NCBI GenBank assembly: GCA_026014515.1
Contig: JAOZIG010000053.1
Coordinates: 1-10,232 of the forward strand
DNA from: Candidatus Bathyarchaeota archaeon
GTDB taxonomy: Archaea; Thermoproteota; Bathyarchaeia; TCS64
Direction: 5' to 3'
Length of the DNA: 10,232 bases
Part shown: piece after piece, positions 1 through 6,415 of the stretch
Layout of the letters: each line of letters starts with the position of its first letter
How positions within the stretch are numbered: the stretch's first letter is position 1
Program-made: the position numbers and the translations under genes
The notes under the pieces: generated by a model
The model's input: the letters and a program-made list of their open reading frames with translations, nothing else
What the model was told of the DNA's origin: nothing
Databases searched by the model: none

Positions 1-154
1 TGTGGTAAAAAACCGAAAAAATCATAAAAAAACAGAAAATAAACTAAATAAAGCCGATTTTTTTATTGGAAAAATTGCTGTAAATATAATTTTTTATTAA
101 AAACATCACTCAACTCAACAGGCTTTATACTCGTCCTATCATATTAATTATTAA
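1..154. other. AT-rich intergenic region upstream of the zinc-ribbon gene
   Basis: This stretch is dominated by A runs (1-50) and T runs (58-64 and 91-95). The short segments AAAAAATC (16-23) and GATTTTTT (56-63) are inverted copies, but the pair is so AT-rich that a stable stem is doubtful. The T runs could help terminate transcription of a gene lying to the left. An open frame from 2 to 100 exists but is lysine-rich and has no supporting signals. I see no gene here. The right end holds the promoter of the next gene. Confidence 0.5.
124..130 (+). promoter_or_regulatory. TATA-box-like element for the zinc-ribbon gene
   Basis: TTTATAC lies with its centre about 28 bases before the ATG at 155, the spacing expected for an archaeal TATA box serving a transcript that starts at or next to the start codon. 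No purine-rich SD is present just before the ATG, which fits a leaderless mRNA. Confidence 0.45.
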
Positions 155-406
155 ATGTCAACCAAATACGTCCTCTGTTCACATTGCCACAAATCAAACC
201 CAGTAGAAGACACGAATCGTTTTGAACAAAACTGCATCTTCTGCGGCCAACCCTTCATGGTGCCACAGGAAAAAGAGACACAACTGGTCTCGAAAAAAGT
301 TGATAACCAGAGAAACAGGGAGCATGAGGAAGGACAGCCTAACCAGATTGAATCCGCAGGCAAGACGAAGCCTATAAACAAGAATCAGACAAAACCCCTA
401 CTCTAG
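155..406 (+). CDS. Small zinc-ribbon protein, function unknown
   Basis: The predicted protein has 83 residues. Its N-terminal third has two CxxC pairs, Cys8/Cys11 and Cys27/Cys30, separated by 15 residues, which is the usual layout of a small zinc ribbon. The second pair sits in CIFCGQPF, a typical knuckle. His10 and His12 lie beside the first pair. The remaining part, about residue 37 onward, is rich in Lys, Gln, Asn and Glu and is probably disordered. There is no signal peptide or membrane segment. Zinc ribbons of this size often bind nucleic acid or protein partners, but nothing here fixes a role. It is read alone, from a likely leaderless promoter, and converges on the receptor gene with 39 bases between the two stop codons. 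The low-complexity tail leaves some doubt that the whole frame is conserved. Confidence 0.65.
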   Translation: MSTKYVLCSHCHKSNPVEDTNRFEQNCIFCGQPFMVPQEKETQLVSKKVDNQRNREHEEGQPNQIESAGKTKPINKNQTKPLL

Positions 407-445
407 ATGAGCCTTTCAGGGTTGAGCTCTTGATGAAATCAGGGC

Positions 446-1720
446 TTAGTTGATAGGCTGTATCCAGTTGATTTCTTCAGTCTCATAGTCATAGGAGCCG
501 TATTGGGTGTATTTTGTTTCTTCTAGGATGTCTGCGTATCCCCAGATAGTGTAGTCAAAGCTCTGTCTGTCTCCAAACTCGTCCAACTCGCATCTACCAG
601 TCAAGCCCACATACTCTGCTGCAACCATTGGAATCCTTTCCTTTAGATCAACTGTCTCTGCTGATGCTTCTTCAATCACGGATAATACCAGAATCCAGAT
701 CCCATCATAGATGTTTGCCTCAACTATGGTCATATCACGCCCAAACTCGTCACGGAACTCATCGTTGATACTCTCAGCTAACTGTGAGTCAGCTAGTTGC
801 TCAACTAGGCTGAGCATTTTTACGTCTGATATGGGGCCGTTCAGGGATTCTAGGCTCTCCTTGTAGTAGTCTGTTCCCCCGTAACTGAACCATGTTACGT
901 TGAGAAGCTCTGGGTAGTCTTGTGTGAGGCTCATTATCTCTGGTAGAGCACCTCCACAGTGGAGTATGGCTATTTCCTCTGATGGGTGTGTCTTGGTATA
1001 GTTTTTCACGGTTTCAGCGATTTCGGTTAAATTGATGTTAATGGATTCAATAACCGGCTCATAATCCACGGTTTCCCCGTATTCCACTCTATACTCGTAT
1101 TCATCAACGATTTCACCGCCCATATCAAGGATTTTTTCCTGAAACTGATCGACTACTCGCTCAAAAGAGTCTCCTATCACTATCACTTTTCGTATACCTA
1201 TATCTGTCATGGTTTGGGCTAATGGTCCAGTCTTGTGTGCATATGTTGGAATAAGCCTGAAACAAGAATCATCGATGTTGAAACCAAATGGCTGGGTTGC
1301 ACCGATGCACATGAAGGTCATGTTGGTGTTTAACATATAGGATAGGCTCTGGTCGAGGGCTAGATTATCGGGCATCCCCACAATCAGGTCTATGCCTTCA
1401 TTTTTACATTTCATCACGGTTTCGAGTGTTTCATGCACTCCTTCTACAGGATAGAAGATAACATCAATATCCAGTGTAGTTCCAGTCTCGTTTAGATACT
1501 GTTTTACGTCCCGTTCAGCCATGTCTGCTATAAAATTATAGAACTCTTTTGTCTCTGGGAAAAAACGGGAGTTATACTTGTCGATTACGGCGATTTTTAC
1601 TGTGCCCAGTTCAGAGAGGTCTTCTGCCTGTTCTTCGACTGGTCTTGAAAATACGATAAAGGCAACCAGTAAGATGACTACTATAAATGGAAGATTGTCT
1701 TTATTGCCCCAATTCTCCAT
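446..1720 (-). CDS. Membrane-anchored type I periplasmic-binding-fold receptor (LivK/BMP-like)
   Basis: The product has 424 residues. Residues 10-25 form one hydrophobic segment after a short polar N-terminus. No lipobox Cys follows it, so I read it as an uncleaved signal anchor with the rest outside the cell. The body shows the alternating pattern of two Rossmann-like lobes of type I solute-binding proteins: a first strand at VKIAVID (41-47), GIDLIVGMP (109-117), RKVIVIGD (177-184), EIAILHCGG (249-257) and a closing TGRCELDEFGDR segment (374-385) typical of branched-chain amino-acid-receptor relatives. Five Cys (105, 138, 153, 255, 377) could form disulfides, and five Asn-x-Ser/Thr sequons (77, 133, 230, 240, 274) fit an archaeal surface glycoprotein. 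Ligand unknown. No permease or ATPase gene is next to it, so it may be a stand-alone sensor or have partners elsewhere. It could belong to the basic-membrane-protein branch instead of LivK. Confidence 0.75.
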   Translation of the reverse strand: MENWGNKDNLPFIVVILLVAFIVFSRPVEEQAEDLSELGTVKIAVIDKYNSRFFPETKEFYNFIADMAERDVKQYLNETGTTLDIDVIFYPVEGVHETLETVMKCKNEGIDLIVGMPDNLALDQSLSYMLNTNMTFMCIGATQPFGFNIDDSCFRLIPTYAHKTGPLAQTMTDIGIRKVIVIGDSFERVVDQFQEKILDMGGEIVDEYEYRVEYGETVDYEPVIESININLTEIAETVKNYTKTHPSEEIAILHCGGALPEIMSLTQDYPELLNVTWFSYGGTDYYKESLESLNGPISDVKMLSLVEQLADSQLAESINDEFRDEFGRDMTIVEANIYDGIWILVLSVIEEASAETVDLKERIPMVAAEYVGLTGRCELDEFGDRQSFDYTIWGYADILEETKYTQYGSYDYETEEINWIQPIN

Positions 1721-1741
1721 GATCTGATGTCGAGTTCTATC

Positions 1742-1748
1742 ATAATAA
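1742..1748 (-). promoter_or_regulatory. TATA-like element for the receptor gene
   Basis: Read on the minus strand this is TTATTAT, centred about 25 bases before the ATG at 1720. No SD is visible between it and the start codon. The position suggests a leaderless transcript. Confidence 0.4.
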
Positions 1749-1783
1749 GGTATTTTGAAAAAAACATTTTACAAAACACATCC

Positions 1784-1815
1784 GTTGAGCTTATCAACCA
1801 CTAAACCCCCGGTTT
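1784..1815 (+). promoter_or_regulatory. tag promoter region with two short dyads
   Basis: A weak TATA-like CTTATC (1790-1795) lies about 27 bases before the ATG at 1820. It sits inside a perfect inverted repeat, GTTGA-GCTTA-TCAAC (1784-1798). A second one, AAACC-CCC-GGTTT (1803-1815), follows at once. Both have five-base arms. They flank the places where TBP/TFB and polymerase would bind, so they could be operator sites, though arms this short also arise by chance. Confidence 0.3.
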
Positions 1816-1819
1816 GAAT

Positions 1820-2401
1820 ATGAACAAGGATACGCGGTGCTTCGGAAACAAGGACCCAGTGATGGCTGAGTACCATGACACCGAGTGGGGTGTACCACTC
1901 CATGACGACAACGAGTTATATGGGTTACTTGTGCTGGAGGGGGCGCAGGCTGGGCTCAGCTGGAGAACGGTGCTTCATAGACGAGAAGCCTACCGGGAGG
2001 CTTTCGCTGGGTTTGATCCCTTGGCGGTGGCTGAGTATACCCCTGAGAAGCTTGAGGATATCAGGGAGAACAGTGGGGTCATCAGGAACAAGTTGAAGAT
2101 CGCCTCTGCTGTGAAGAACGCCAAGGCTTTCATCGAGATACAGAGTGAGTTTGGTAGCTTTGACAAGTATCTCTGGCAGTATGTTGATGATACCCCTGTG
2201 ATGAATGGGTTCAGTTCATGGAAGGAAGTTCCAGCCGAGACCGAGCTAAGCAAACAGATCAGCAAAGACTTGAAGAAACGTGGTCTGACCTTTGTGGGTC
2301 CAACGATAATGTACGCGTATATGCAGAGCGTTGGAATGGTAAACGACCATCTGACTACTTGCTTCAGGTACCAGCAGATAGTGGACGAGTACGGGCAATG
2401 A
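1820..2401 (+). CDS. tag: DNA-3-methyladenine glycosylase I (Tag family)
   Basis: The enzyme removes 3-methyladenine from alkylated DNA, leaving an abasic site for base-excision repair. The 193-residue product is close to the length of E. coli Tag. Hallmarks are visible: RCFGNKDP and YHDTEWGVP near the N-terminus, LEGAQAGLSW around residue 40, a VIRNKLKI segment, and LKKRGLTFVGPT followed by NDHLTTC at the C-terminus. By comparison with E. coli Tag (Cys4, His17, His175, Cys179) the structural zinc would be held by Cys7, His19, His177 and Cys181, and the catalytic-pocket Glu38 matches Glu40. I chose the ATG at 1820; a TTG at 1814 would add two residues. The following amidohydrolase starts inside the last codons, so the two are probably translated together. 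It diverges from the receptor gene across a 99-base gap. Confidence 0.93.
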   Translation: MNKDTRCFGNKDPVMAEYHDTEWGVPLHDDNELYGLLVLEGAQAGLSWRTVLHRREAYREAFAGFDPLAVAEYTPEKLEDIRENSGVIRNKLKIASAVKNAKAFIEIQSEFGSFDKYLWQYVDDTPVMNGFSSWKEVPAETELSKQISKDLKKRGLTFVGPTIMYAYMQSVGMVNDHLTTCFRYQQIVDEYGQ

Positions 2402-3996
2402 AAGCCGACACTGTACTCATCAACGCAAACATAGTATCCATCGACAAAGATGACTCGGTATTCACGGCGTTAGCCATCAAGGACAAGCGTATCCAAGCAC
2501 TGGGCACCGAAGAGGAGATGGACCAGTATATCGGCGGAGAGACGCTGGTTCTTGACCTTGAAGGACGCACAGTAACACCCGGGTTCGTGGATAGCCATAA
2601 TCATACATGTGAGTATGGGTTCAGCGAGTTGATACTGGACCTCCGTTACCCCAAGGTACAATCAATAGATGATATAGTTGAATTGGTCAAAGAAGCAGCA
2701 GACTCCAAACCAGAAGGATCATGGATTAGAGGAGTAGGATGGGATGATGCCCTACTCAAGGAGAAGCGACCACCCACACGACAAGACCTAGACCCTGTTT
2801 CTCCTAATCATCCCGTTATATTGGATGCCCAGACCCCTGTTCAGGTGGCTAATAGCTATGCTCTTGATCTTGTAGACGCAGCGTATTCATCTGATTATGA
2901 TGGATTGCTTCTTGATCACGATGTAGCTTACAGGATTAGGCTTCTAGCTCGGGATTATAGTGTGGATGAGTGTAAGGAGGCTATTCTGAAGGCGCAGGAT
3001 GCCTTGTTTAGGGTTGGTGTTACTGCTCAGAAGGATGCTGGATGCACTGATACAATGATAGAGGCTTATAGAGCGCTTCACGCTGAGGGGCGTCTAAAGA
3101 TGAGAAGCTACCTCATGATTGGCATCCATAATGGACAGACCACTGTAGAACTAGCCAAACAAGCAGTTAGCAAATACAAGCCAGAAGGCGATGACAAGCT
3201 CTATCTTGGTGCGGTAAAGTGCAGCTTTGATGGAAGCGGTGGAAACCGAACCGCTTGGCTGTATGAGTCTTGGAACCGTAATTATACTGAGATTGATGGG
3301 GAGAACACTGGTGGCCCAATTATCCCTGAGCCTCATATCTATCCTGAGATTGCGAAAATTATCCATCGTGCTGGTTTCCAGATAGGCGCTCACTGTGTTG
3401 GAGATCAGACAATAGACCGTTATCTAGATGCCATCGAGGCAGCCATCATCGCTTCTCCAAGAAACAACTCACGACACAGTGTCATCCATAACAATCTTCC
3501 AACAGACTACGCGTTGCGAAAAGAGACCGCTATGGGGGATAATGTCATAGTGGAAGCCACCAGCGCCTACCTGTACTTTATCGGTGATAATTATGCGGGT
3601 AGTTTTGGGCCTCATAGAAGCAGACGATTGATCCCCCTACGCACCCTCATAGACAGGGGTATCGTTGTTGGTAATGGCTGTGACTGGAACACATGCCTAT
3701 TGAACCCCCTTTACGGTGTGTATGCGGCTGTGACGCGGAGACCACGCAAAGGCGTCTATGGTGAACAGCCGTTTGGAGTAGATGAATGCATCAATCCATT
3801 GGAAGCTTTCAGATCCTATACTTGGAACAGCGCCTACTGTATGTTCTGGGAGAATAACATTGGCAGTCTTGAAGCTGGTAAGTATGCTGATCTTGTGGTC
3901 TGGGGTGTTGATCCCTTCAGCGTCGAGCCGGAGATGTGGCTTGAGTTAGCTCCTGAAGCCACTATGGTGGATGGTGAATGGGTGTACAAGGCATGA
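2398..3996 (+). CDS. YtcJ-like metal-dependent amidohydrolase (Amidohydro_3)
   Basis: A 532-residue TIM-barrel hydrolase of the amidohydrolase superfamily that probably cleaves an amide or cyclic-amide bond; the substrate cannot be told from sequence. The N-terminal and C-terminal ends form the usual small beta domain (residues 1-60, and the GSLEAGKYADLVVWGVDP segment near the end). Within the barrel I see the metal motif DSHNH (His67, His69), a strand lysine in GAVKCSFDGS (Lys274), GAHCVGD (His332), His364 in SVIHNN, and Asp429 in GNGCDWN, where the more usual SD is CD. These residues follow the order in YtcJ/NfdA-type proteins. The ATG at 2398 was chosen because the recognisable family sequence begins there; the frame is open further upstream but reads through tag with no family similarity. 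Start and tag stop overlap (ATGA), pointing to coupled translation. No signal peptide, so it is cytoplasmic. Confidence 0.88.
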   Translation: MKADTVLINANIVSIDKDDSVFTALAIKDKRIQALGTEEEMDQYIGGETLVLDLEGRTVTPGFVDSHNHTCEYGFSELILDLRYPKVQSIDDIVELVKEAADSKPEGSWIRGVGWDDALLKEKRPPTRQDLDPVSPNHPVILDAQTPVQVANSYALDLVDAAYSSDYDGLLLDHDVAYRIRLLARDYSVDECKEAILKAQDALFRVGVTAQKDAGCTDTMIEAYRALHAEGRLKMRSYLMIGIHNGQTTVELAKQAVSKYKPEGDDKLYLGAVKCSFDGSGGNRTAWLYESWNRNYTEIDGENTGGPIIPEPHIYPEIAKIIHRAGFQIGAHCVGDQTIDRYLDAIEAAIIASPRNNSRHSVIHNNLPTDYALRKETAMGDNVIVEATSAYLYFIGDNYAGSFGPHRSRRLIPLRTLIDRGIVVGNGCDWNTCLLNPLYGVYAAVTRRPRKGVYGEQPFGVDECINPLEAFRSYTWNSAYCMFWENNIGSLEAGKYADLVVWGVDPFSVEPEMWLELAPEATMVDGEWVYKA

Positions 3997-3997
3997 T

Positions 3998-4552
3998 CTA
4001 GGCTTGTAGGGTCTTATTGATCTGTCTCAGAACCACTTCTTTTGTTATCTCAAGCATCATGTCTACGCTTCCATCTGGGCTTGTTGATACTGTCGTGTAT
4101 CCCATGTTTTCCCAGATTTGTCTGAGGGGTCTGCCGGATTCATCGGTCTCCTCAGTAGTGAAGTATAGGGCAGTGTAGCCTTTTTCGTAGAGATAGACGA
4201 GTTCAAGCAAACCAAGGTATCTTCCGATCTTTTTCCTTTCTATCAGTGTAGCTGAGCTGTCTGAGAAGTAGGTAGCCTCCTCGGAGCTGTTGTAGCCGTA
4301 ATCGAAGGCGGTTGGGGCTTCATCTAGGTATAGTATCATACAGATGAAGCCGGGGTTACTGAATCTCTCGCTGAGCTCGTTTTTATCATATTGTAGGTTT
4401 TCCCTGAATTTCTGGTGATCGATAATTGAGACCTCATCGAGTATTTTTTCGCTGTTCTCTGTGTAGACTTTGATGTGTGCTTTTCCGTTGAGGGATTCAC
4501 TGAGGATGTCTTCAATCCTGTTTACTAGTTCCGTGAACGCTGGTATCTGCAT
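3998..4552 (-). CDS. GNAT-like acetyltransferase domain protein, substrate unknown
   Basis: The 184-residue product has an N-terminal helical part (about 1-65) and then a pattern that fits the GNAT fold: a strand at FICMILYLDE (69-78), another around residues 92-104, then ERKKIGRYLGLLELVYLYEKG (105-125) where the acetyl-CoA-binding loop and helix would lie, a strand TALYFTTEE (127-135) and WENMGYTTV (147-155), the usual near-terminal WExxGF-like motif. The pyrophosphate loop KKIGRY is a degenerate form of R/QxxGxG/A, so coenzyme binding is uncertain and a non-catalytic GNAT relative is possible. Its stop codon lies one base from that of the amidohydrolase on the other strand, so the two transcripts must overlap at their 3' ends. 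It is divergent from the DUF211 gene, and its promoter carries repeated TTATACC elements. Confidence 0.6.
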   Translation of the reverse strand: MQIPAFTELVNRIEDILSESLNGKAHIKVYTENSEKILDEVSIIDHQKFRENLQYDKNELSERFSNPGFICMILYLDEAPTAFDYGYNSSEEATYFSDSSATLIERKKIGRYLGLLELVYLYEKGYTALYFTTEETDESGRPLRQIWENMGYTTVSTSPDGSVDMMLEITKEVVLRQINKTLQA

Positions 4553-4557
4553 TTATG

Positions 4558-4611
4558 AGTTATACCTTCAGTGGGAGTATCATGTTCTGGTATAAAAAAT
4601 CCAGTTATACC
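4558..4611. repeat. Three copies of a TTATACC element across the GNAT-gene promoter
   Basis: AGTTATACC occurs at 4558-4566 and again at 4603-4611, and the reverse complement GGTATAA lies at 4589-4595. The last two form a perfect inverted repeat with seven-base arms and a nine-base spacer. On the minus strand, the TATA box overlaps the central copy, the upstream copy would cover the BRE side, and the third copy falls near the expected transcription start. This is the layout of an archaeal operator. The regulator is not identifiable. Confidence 0.5.
4591..4598 (-). promoter_or_regulatory. TATA box for the GNAT-like gene
   Basis: Read on the minus strand this is TTTTTATA, about 42 bases before the ATG at 4552. 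Transcription would begin near 4567-4570 and give a leader of roughly 15-18 bases. GAAGG in that leader, 14 bases upstream, is a weak SD candidate. Confidence 0.45.
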
Positions 4612-4650
4612 TGTTTTTTCATGGATAGGCAATACCCACTACCCACACAG

Positions 4651-4657
4651 TATAAAA
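4651..4657 (+). promoter_or_regulatory. TATA box for the DUF211-agmatinase unit
   Basis: TATAAAA followed by GGG is the best TATA match in this divergent intergenic region. Transcription would begin near 4678-4682, giving a leader of about 36-40 bases before the ATG at 4718. That leader holds the dyad and SD described separately. Confidence 0.55.
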
Positions 4658-4690
4658 GGGAGCAATTGTAAATAGTCCTCTGAATATCTG

Positions 4691-4707
4691 CCAGACTCGT
4701 CTGGAGG
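4691..4707 (+). promoter_or_regulatory. Leader hairpin overlapping the Shine-Dalgarno sequence
   Basis: CCAGAC-TC-GTCTGG (4691-4704) is a perfect inverted repeat. As RNA it can fold as a five-pair stem with a CUCG loop. Its right arm ends in the first two bases of GGAGG (4703-4707), the SD for the DUF211 gene. Folding could therefore reduce ribosome access, or the palindrome could be a DNA operator just downstream of the transcription start. Confidence 0.45.
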
Positions 4708-4717
4708 ATATGTGAAA

Positions 4718-4978
4718 ATGTTGGAGAAACCAAAAATAATACATCTGGTTCTGGATGTACTGAAACCCCATCAACCCCCACTACCCGAATTCGCCTCATT
4801 CGTTGGAGAGCTACCGGGATTAACAAGAGTAGACATCTCAGTCGTTGAGATGGATGAAAAGACAGAGAGCCTTAGGATCATTGTAGATGGTCAGAGCATT
4901 GACTATGAGGACCTAAAAGGACATATGGCTAGGCAGGGCGCTGTCATCCATAGCGTCGACAAGGTTATCGTAGAGTAA
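4718..4978 (+). CDS. DUF211 (COG1888) family protein
   Basis: An 86-residue protein of a small, mostly archaeal family with a ferredoxin-like fold and no assigned biochemical role. The family signature is clear: HLVLDVLKPHQPPLPEFA near the N-terminus, VDISVVEMDEKTESLRIIVDG in the middle, the IDYEDLK segment and VIHSVDKVIV at the end. Its length is normal for the family. Two starts are possible: ATG 4718, with GGAGG ten bases upstream, and GTG 4712 (two residues longer), with GGAGG four bases upstream; I prefer the ATG. It is first in a tight unit, with only three bases to the agmatinase-type gene. This close pairing suggests a shared regulatory need, and perhaps a link to arginine or polyamine metabolism, but that is inference from position alone. 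Confidence 0.88.
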   Translation: MLEKPKIIHLVLDVLKPHQPPLPEFASFVGELPGLTRVDISVVEMDEKTESLRIIVDGQSIDYEDLKGHMARQGAVIHSVDKVIVE

Positions 4979-4981
4979 GCT

Positions 4982-5839
4982 ATGCCTCTCAAGCCTTCTC
5001 ATATTACATTTCTCGATAAACCGAGTGATCCATCAGAGGGCTTTGTATTATTCGCCGCTCCCCTAGACGCAACCACATCAAACCGCAGCGGTACACGCTT
5101 CGGACCGGACGCGATCCGTAGGGAGAGTGCTTTTCTTGACACTTATTCAGCTAGAACAGGGCTGGACTGGGATGACCTAGAGTTATCTGATATCGGTGAT
5201 GTGGATTGCTCCACAGTTGAGGCGTGCCTTAGTGGCGTTGAGGATACCATCAAGGAGACTACTGGGTTTCCTGTGATGCTTGGTGGAGAACACACTATTA
5301 CTCTTGGAGCTATAAGGGCTCTGAGACCAGAGCTTGTTGTGGTGTTTGATGCTCATCTTGATCTTCGTGACGAGTTGTTTGATGAGCGGCTCTGTCACGC
5401 TACCTATCTCAGACGTGCTATCGAGGAGACAGGCTGCAATGTTCTCGTGGTTGGTGTACGTGCTCTCAGCGGCGAGGAGGTAGAGTTCGCTGAGGAGGAT
5501 GACCATGTCTCATATATCCCTGCCCAAAAATGCATCAGAGAACCCAACTCAGTCGTTAAACACATAGCGAAAACAGTGCATGGCGCTGGCTCAGTGTATC
5601 TGAGCATCGATTTGGATGTACTTGACCCCGCGTATGCGCCTGCGGTGGGTAATCCTCACCCTGAGGGTGTCTCGGTTACATGTCTCATGGATATGGTTGA
5701 CGCTGTCATGGGTGGAAATGTGGTTGGATTGGACTTGAACGAGGTTTATCCCCACTATGATCAGGGAAATACGGCTACAACGGCTGCGTATGTGGTTATG
5801 GAGAGCCTGTATAGTATGCTGAGGCACCGTGATGAGTGA
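4982..5839 (+). CDS. speB: Agmatinase-type ureohydrolase
   Basis: A 285-residue manganese enzyme of the arginase/agmatinase superfamily, most likely hydrolysing agmatine to putrescine and urea in the cytoplasm. All metal-binding motifs are present: GGEHT (His104), DAHLD (Asp123, His125, Asp127) and SIDLDVLDP (Asp210, Asp212). Further landmarks are SGTRFGPDAIR (36-46), CHATYLRRAIE (138-148) around the substrate loop, GVRALSGEE (158-166) and NPHPEGVS. The length fits archaeal agmatinases better than the longer arginases; formiminoglutamase or guanidinobutyrase activity cannot be excluded from sequence alone. Start ATG 4982 follows the DUF211 stop by three bases. The end overlaps the next gene by eight bases if that one starts at 5832. 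As I recall, many archaea keep this gene near translation factor aIF5A; no such gene is seen here. Confidence 0.9.
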   Translation: MPLKPSHITFLDKPSDPSEGFVLFAAPLDATTSNRSGTRFGPDAIRRESAFLDTYSARTGLDWDDLELSDIGDVDCSTVEACLSGVEDTIKETTGFPVMLGGEHTITLGAIRALRPELVVVFDAHLDLRDELFDERLCHATYLRRAIEETGCNVLVVGVRALSGEEVEFAEEDDHVSYIPAQKCIREPNSVVKHIAKTVHGAGSVYLSIDLDVLDPAYAPAVGNPHPEGVSVTCLMDMVDAVMGGNVVGLDLNEVYPHYDQGNTATTAAYVVMESLYSMLRHRDE

Positions 5840-6380
5840 GGAGTTTAGCTGGGATGTTCGTATCCCTTTGGTCTCGAATGTCTATGTCTTGCTTGATATC
5901 TTGATTGTTTTACTTGTTTTGTCCCTTGGTTTGGCTGGGATCGTGTTGTCTTTTGTTGGTTTTGATAAGGTGTATGATGTTTTACGGGTCTTCGTAATCG
6001 CTGATGGCTTTGTAATACTGTTGTTGTACTCGGTGATGGGGTTCGTTTTCCTGAACCGGTTTCAACTCATCTATCATATTGACAGTGAAGGCGTTCAGGT
6101 ACGTGTAGGAGAGTTTGAGAGCAGCCTAAACAGGGCTGCTTGGAGGGTCTCTAGTTTTGTTCAAAGATACTCGTTTACAGGCGGCAGAGTTCATTCATTG
6201 ATGAATGAGGAGCATTTTACGCCTTGGAGCAGTGTCACCCGGTATTTTTATGATCCAAAGCATCGTGTTGTGAGTCTTACTGATGATATTCGTCCTTTGA
6301 TGAGGATATATTGTACAAAGGATAACCTTGATGATGTTCTTGAATTTGTCAAGATGAAGGTTCCTGAGCCTGATGAGTAA
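5832..6380 (+). CDS. Two-helix membrane protein with soluble PH-like C-terminal domain (paralog 1)
   Basis: The 182-residue product starts MSEEFSWDVRIPLVSN, then has two hydrophobic segments (about 17-43 and 50-74) and a soluble tail of about 105 residues. That tail has an alternating strand pattern and ends in a helix (NLDDVLEFVKM), with HFTPWSSV and RIYCTKDN motifs, resembling bacterial-type PH or YcxB-like domains that sit on the cytoplasmic face. The next gene encodes a clear paralog. ATG 5832 is preferred: GAGG (5821-5824) is seven bases upstream, whereas the GTG at 5829 adds one residue and has poorer spacing. It overlaps the agmatinase gene, so it belongs to the same transcript. Function is unknown. 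Confidence 0.75.
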   Translation: MSEEFSWDVRIPLVSNVYVLLDILIVLLVLSLGLAGIVLSFVGFDKVYDVLRVFVIADGFVILLLYSVMGFVFLNRFQLIYHIDSEGVQVRVGEFESSLNRAAWRVSSFVQRYSFTGGRVHSLMNEEHFTPWSSVTRYFYDPKHRVVSLTDDIRPLMRIYCTKDNLDDVLEFVKMKVPEPDE

Positions 6381-6415
6381 ATCATGTTTAATAACAAGCA
6401 GAGGTTCTCGGTGCT

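Noticed and set aside
16..63. Inverted A/T repeat as a terminator hairpin
   Set aside because: The arms are almost pure A and T with a 32-base loop, too weak to call a structured terminator.
2..100. Open frame of 33 codons at the left edge
   Set aside because: It is made mostly of A and T runs, gives a Lys/Asn-rich peptide with no motif, and looks like chance in AT-rich DNA.
1814..1819. TTG start for tag, two codons upstream
   Set aside because: The ATG at 1820 is a better start and fits the TATA-like element at the leaderless distance; the extra residues carry no family signal.
2218..2397. A 60-codon N-terminal extension of the amidohydrolase
   Set aside because: It overlaps the well-supported tag gene in another frame and shows no family similarity. 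Recognisable amidohydrolase sequence starts at the ATG at 2398.
5183..5506. Minus-strand frame of 107 codons opposite the agmatinase gene
   Set aside because: The plus-strand frame holds every ureohydrolase motif; the antisense product has no recognisable feature.
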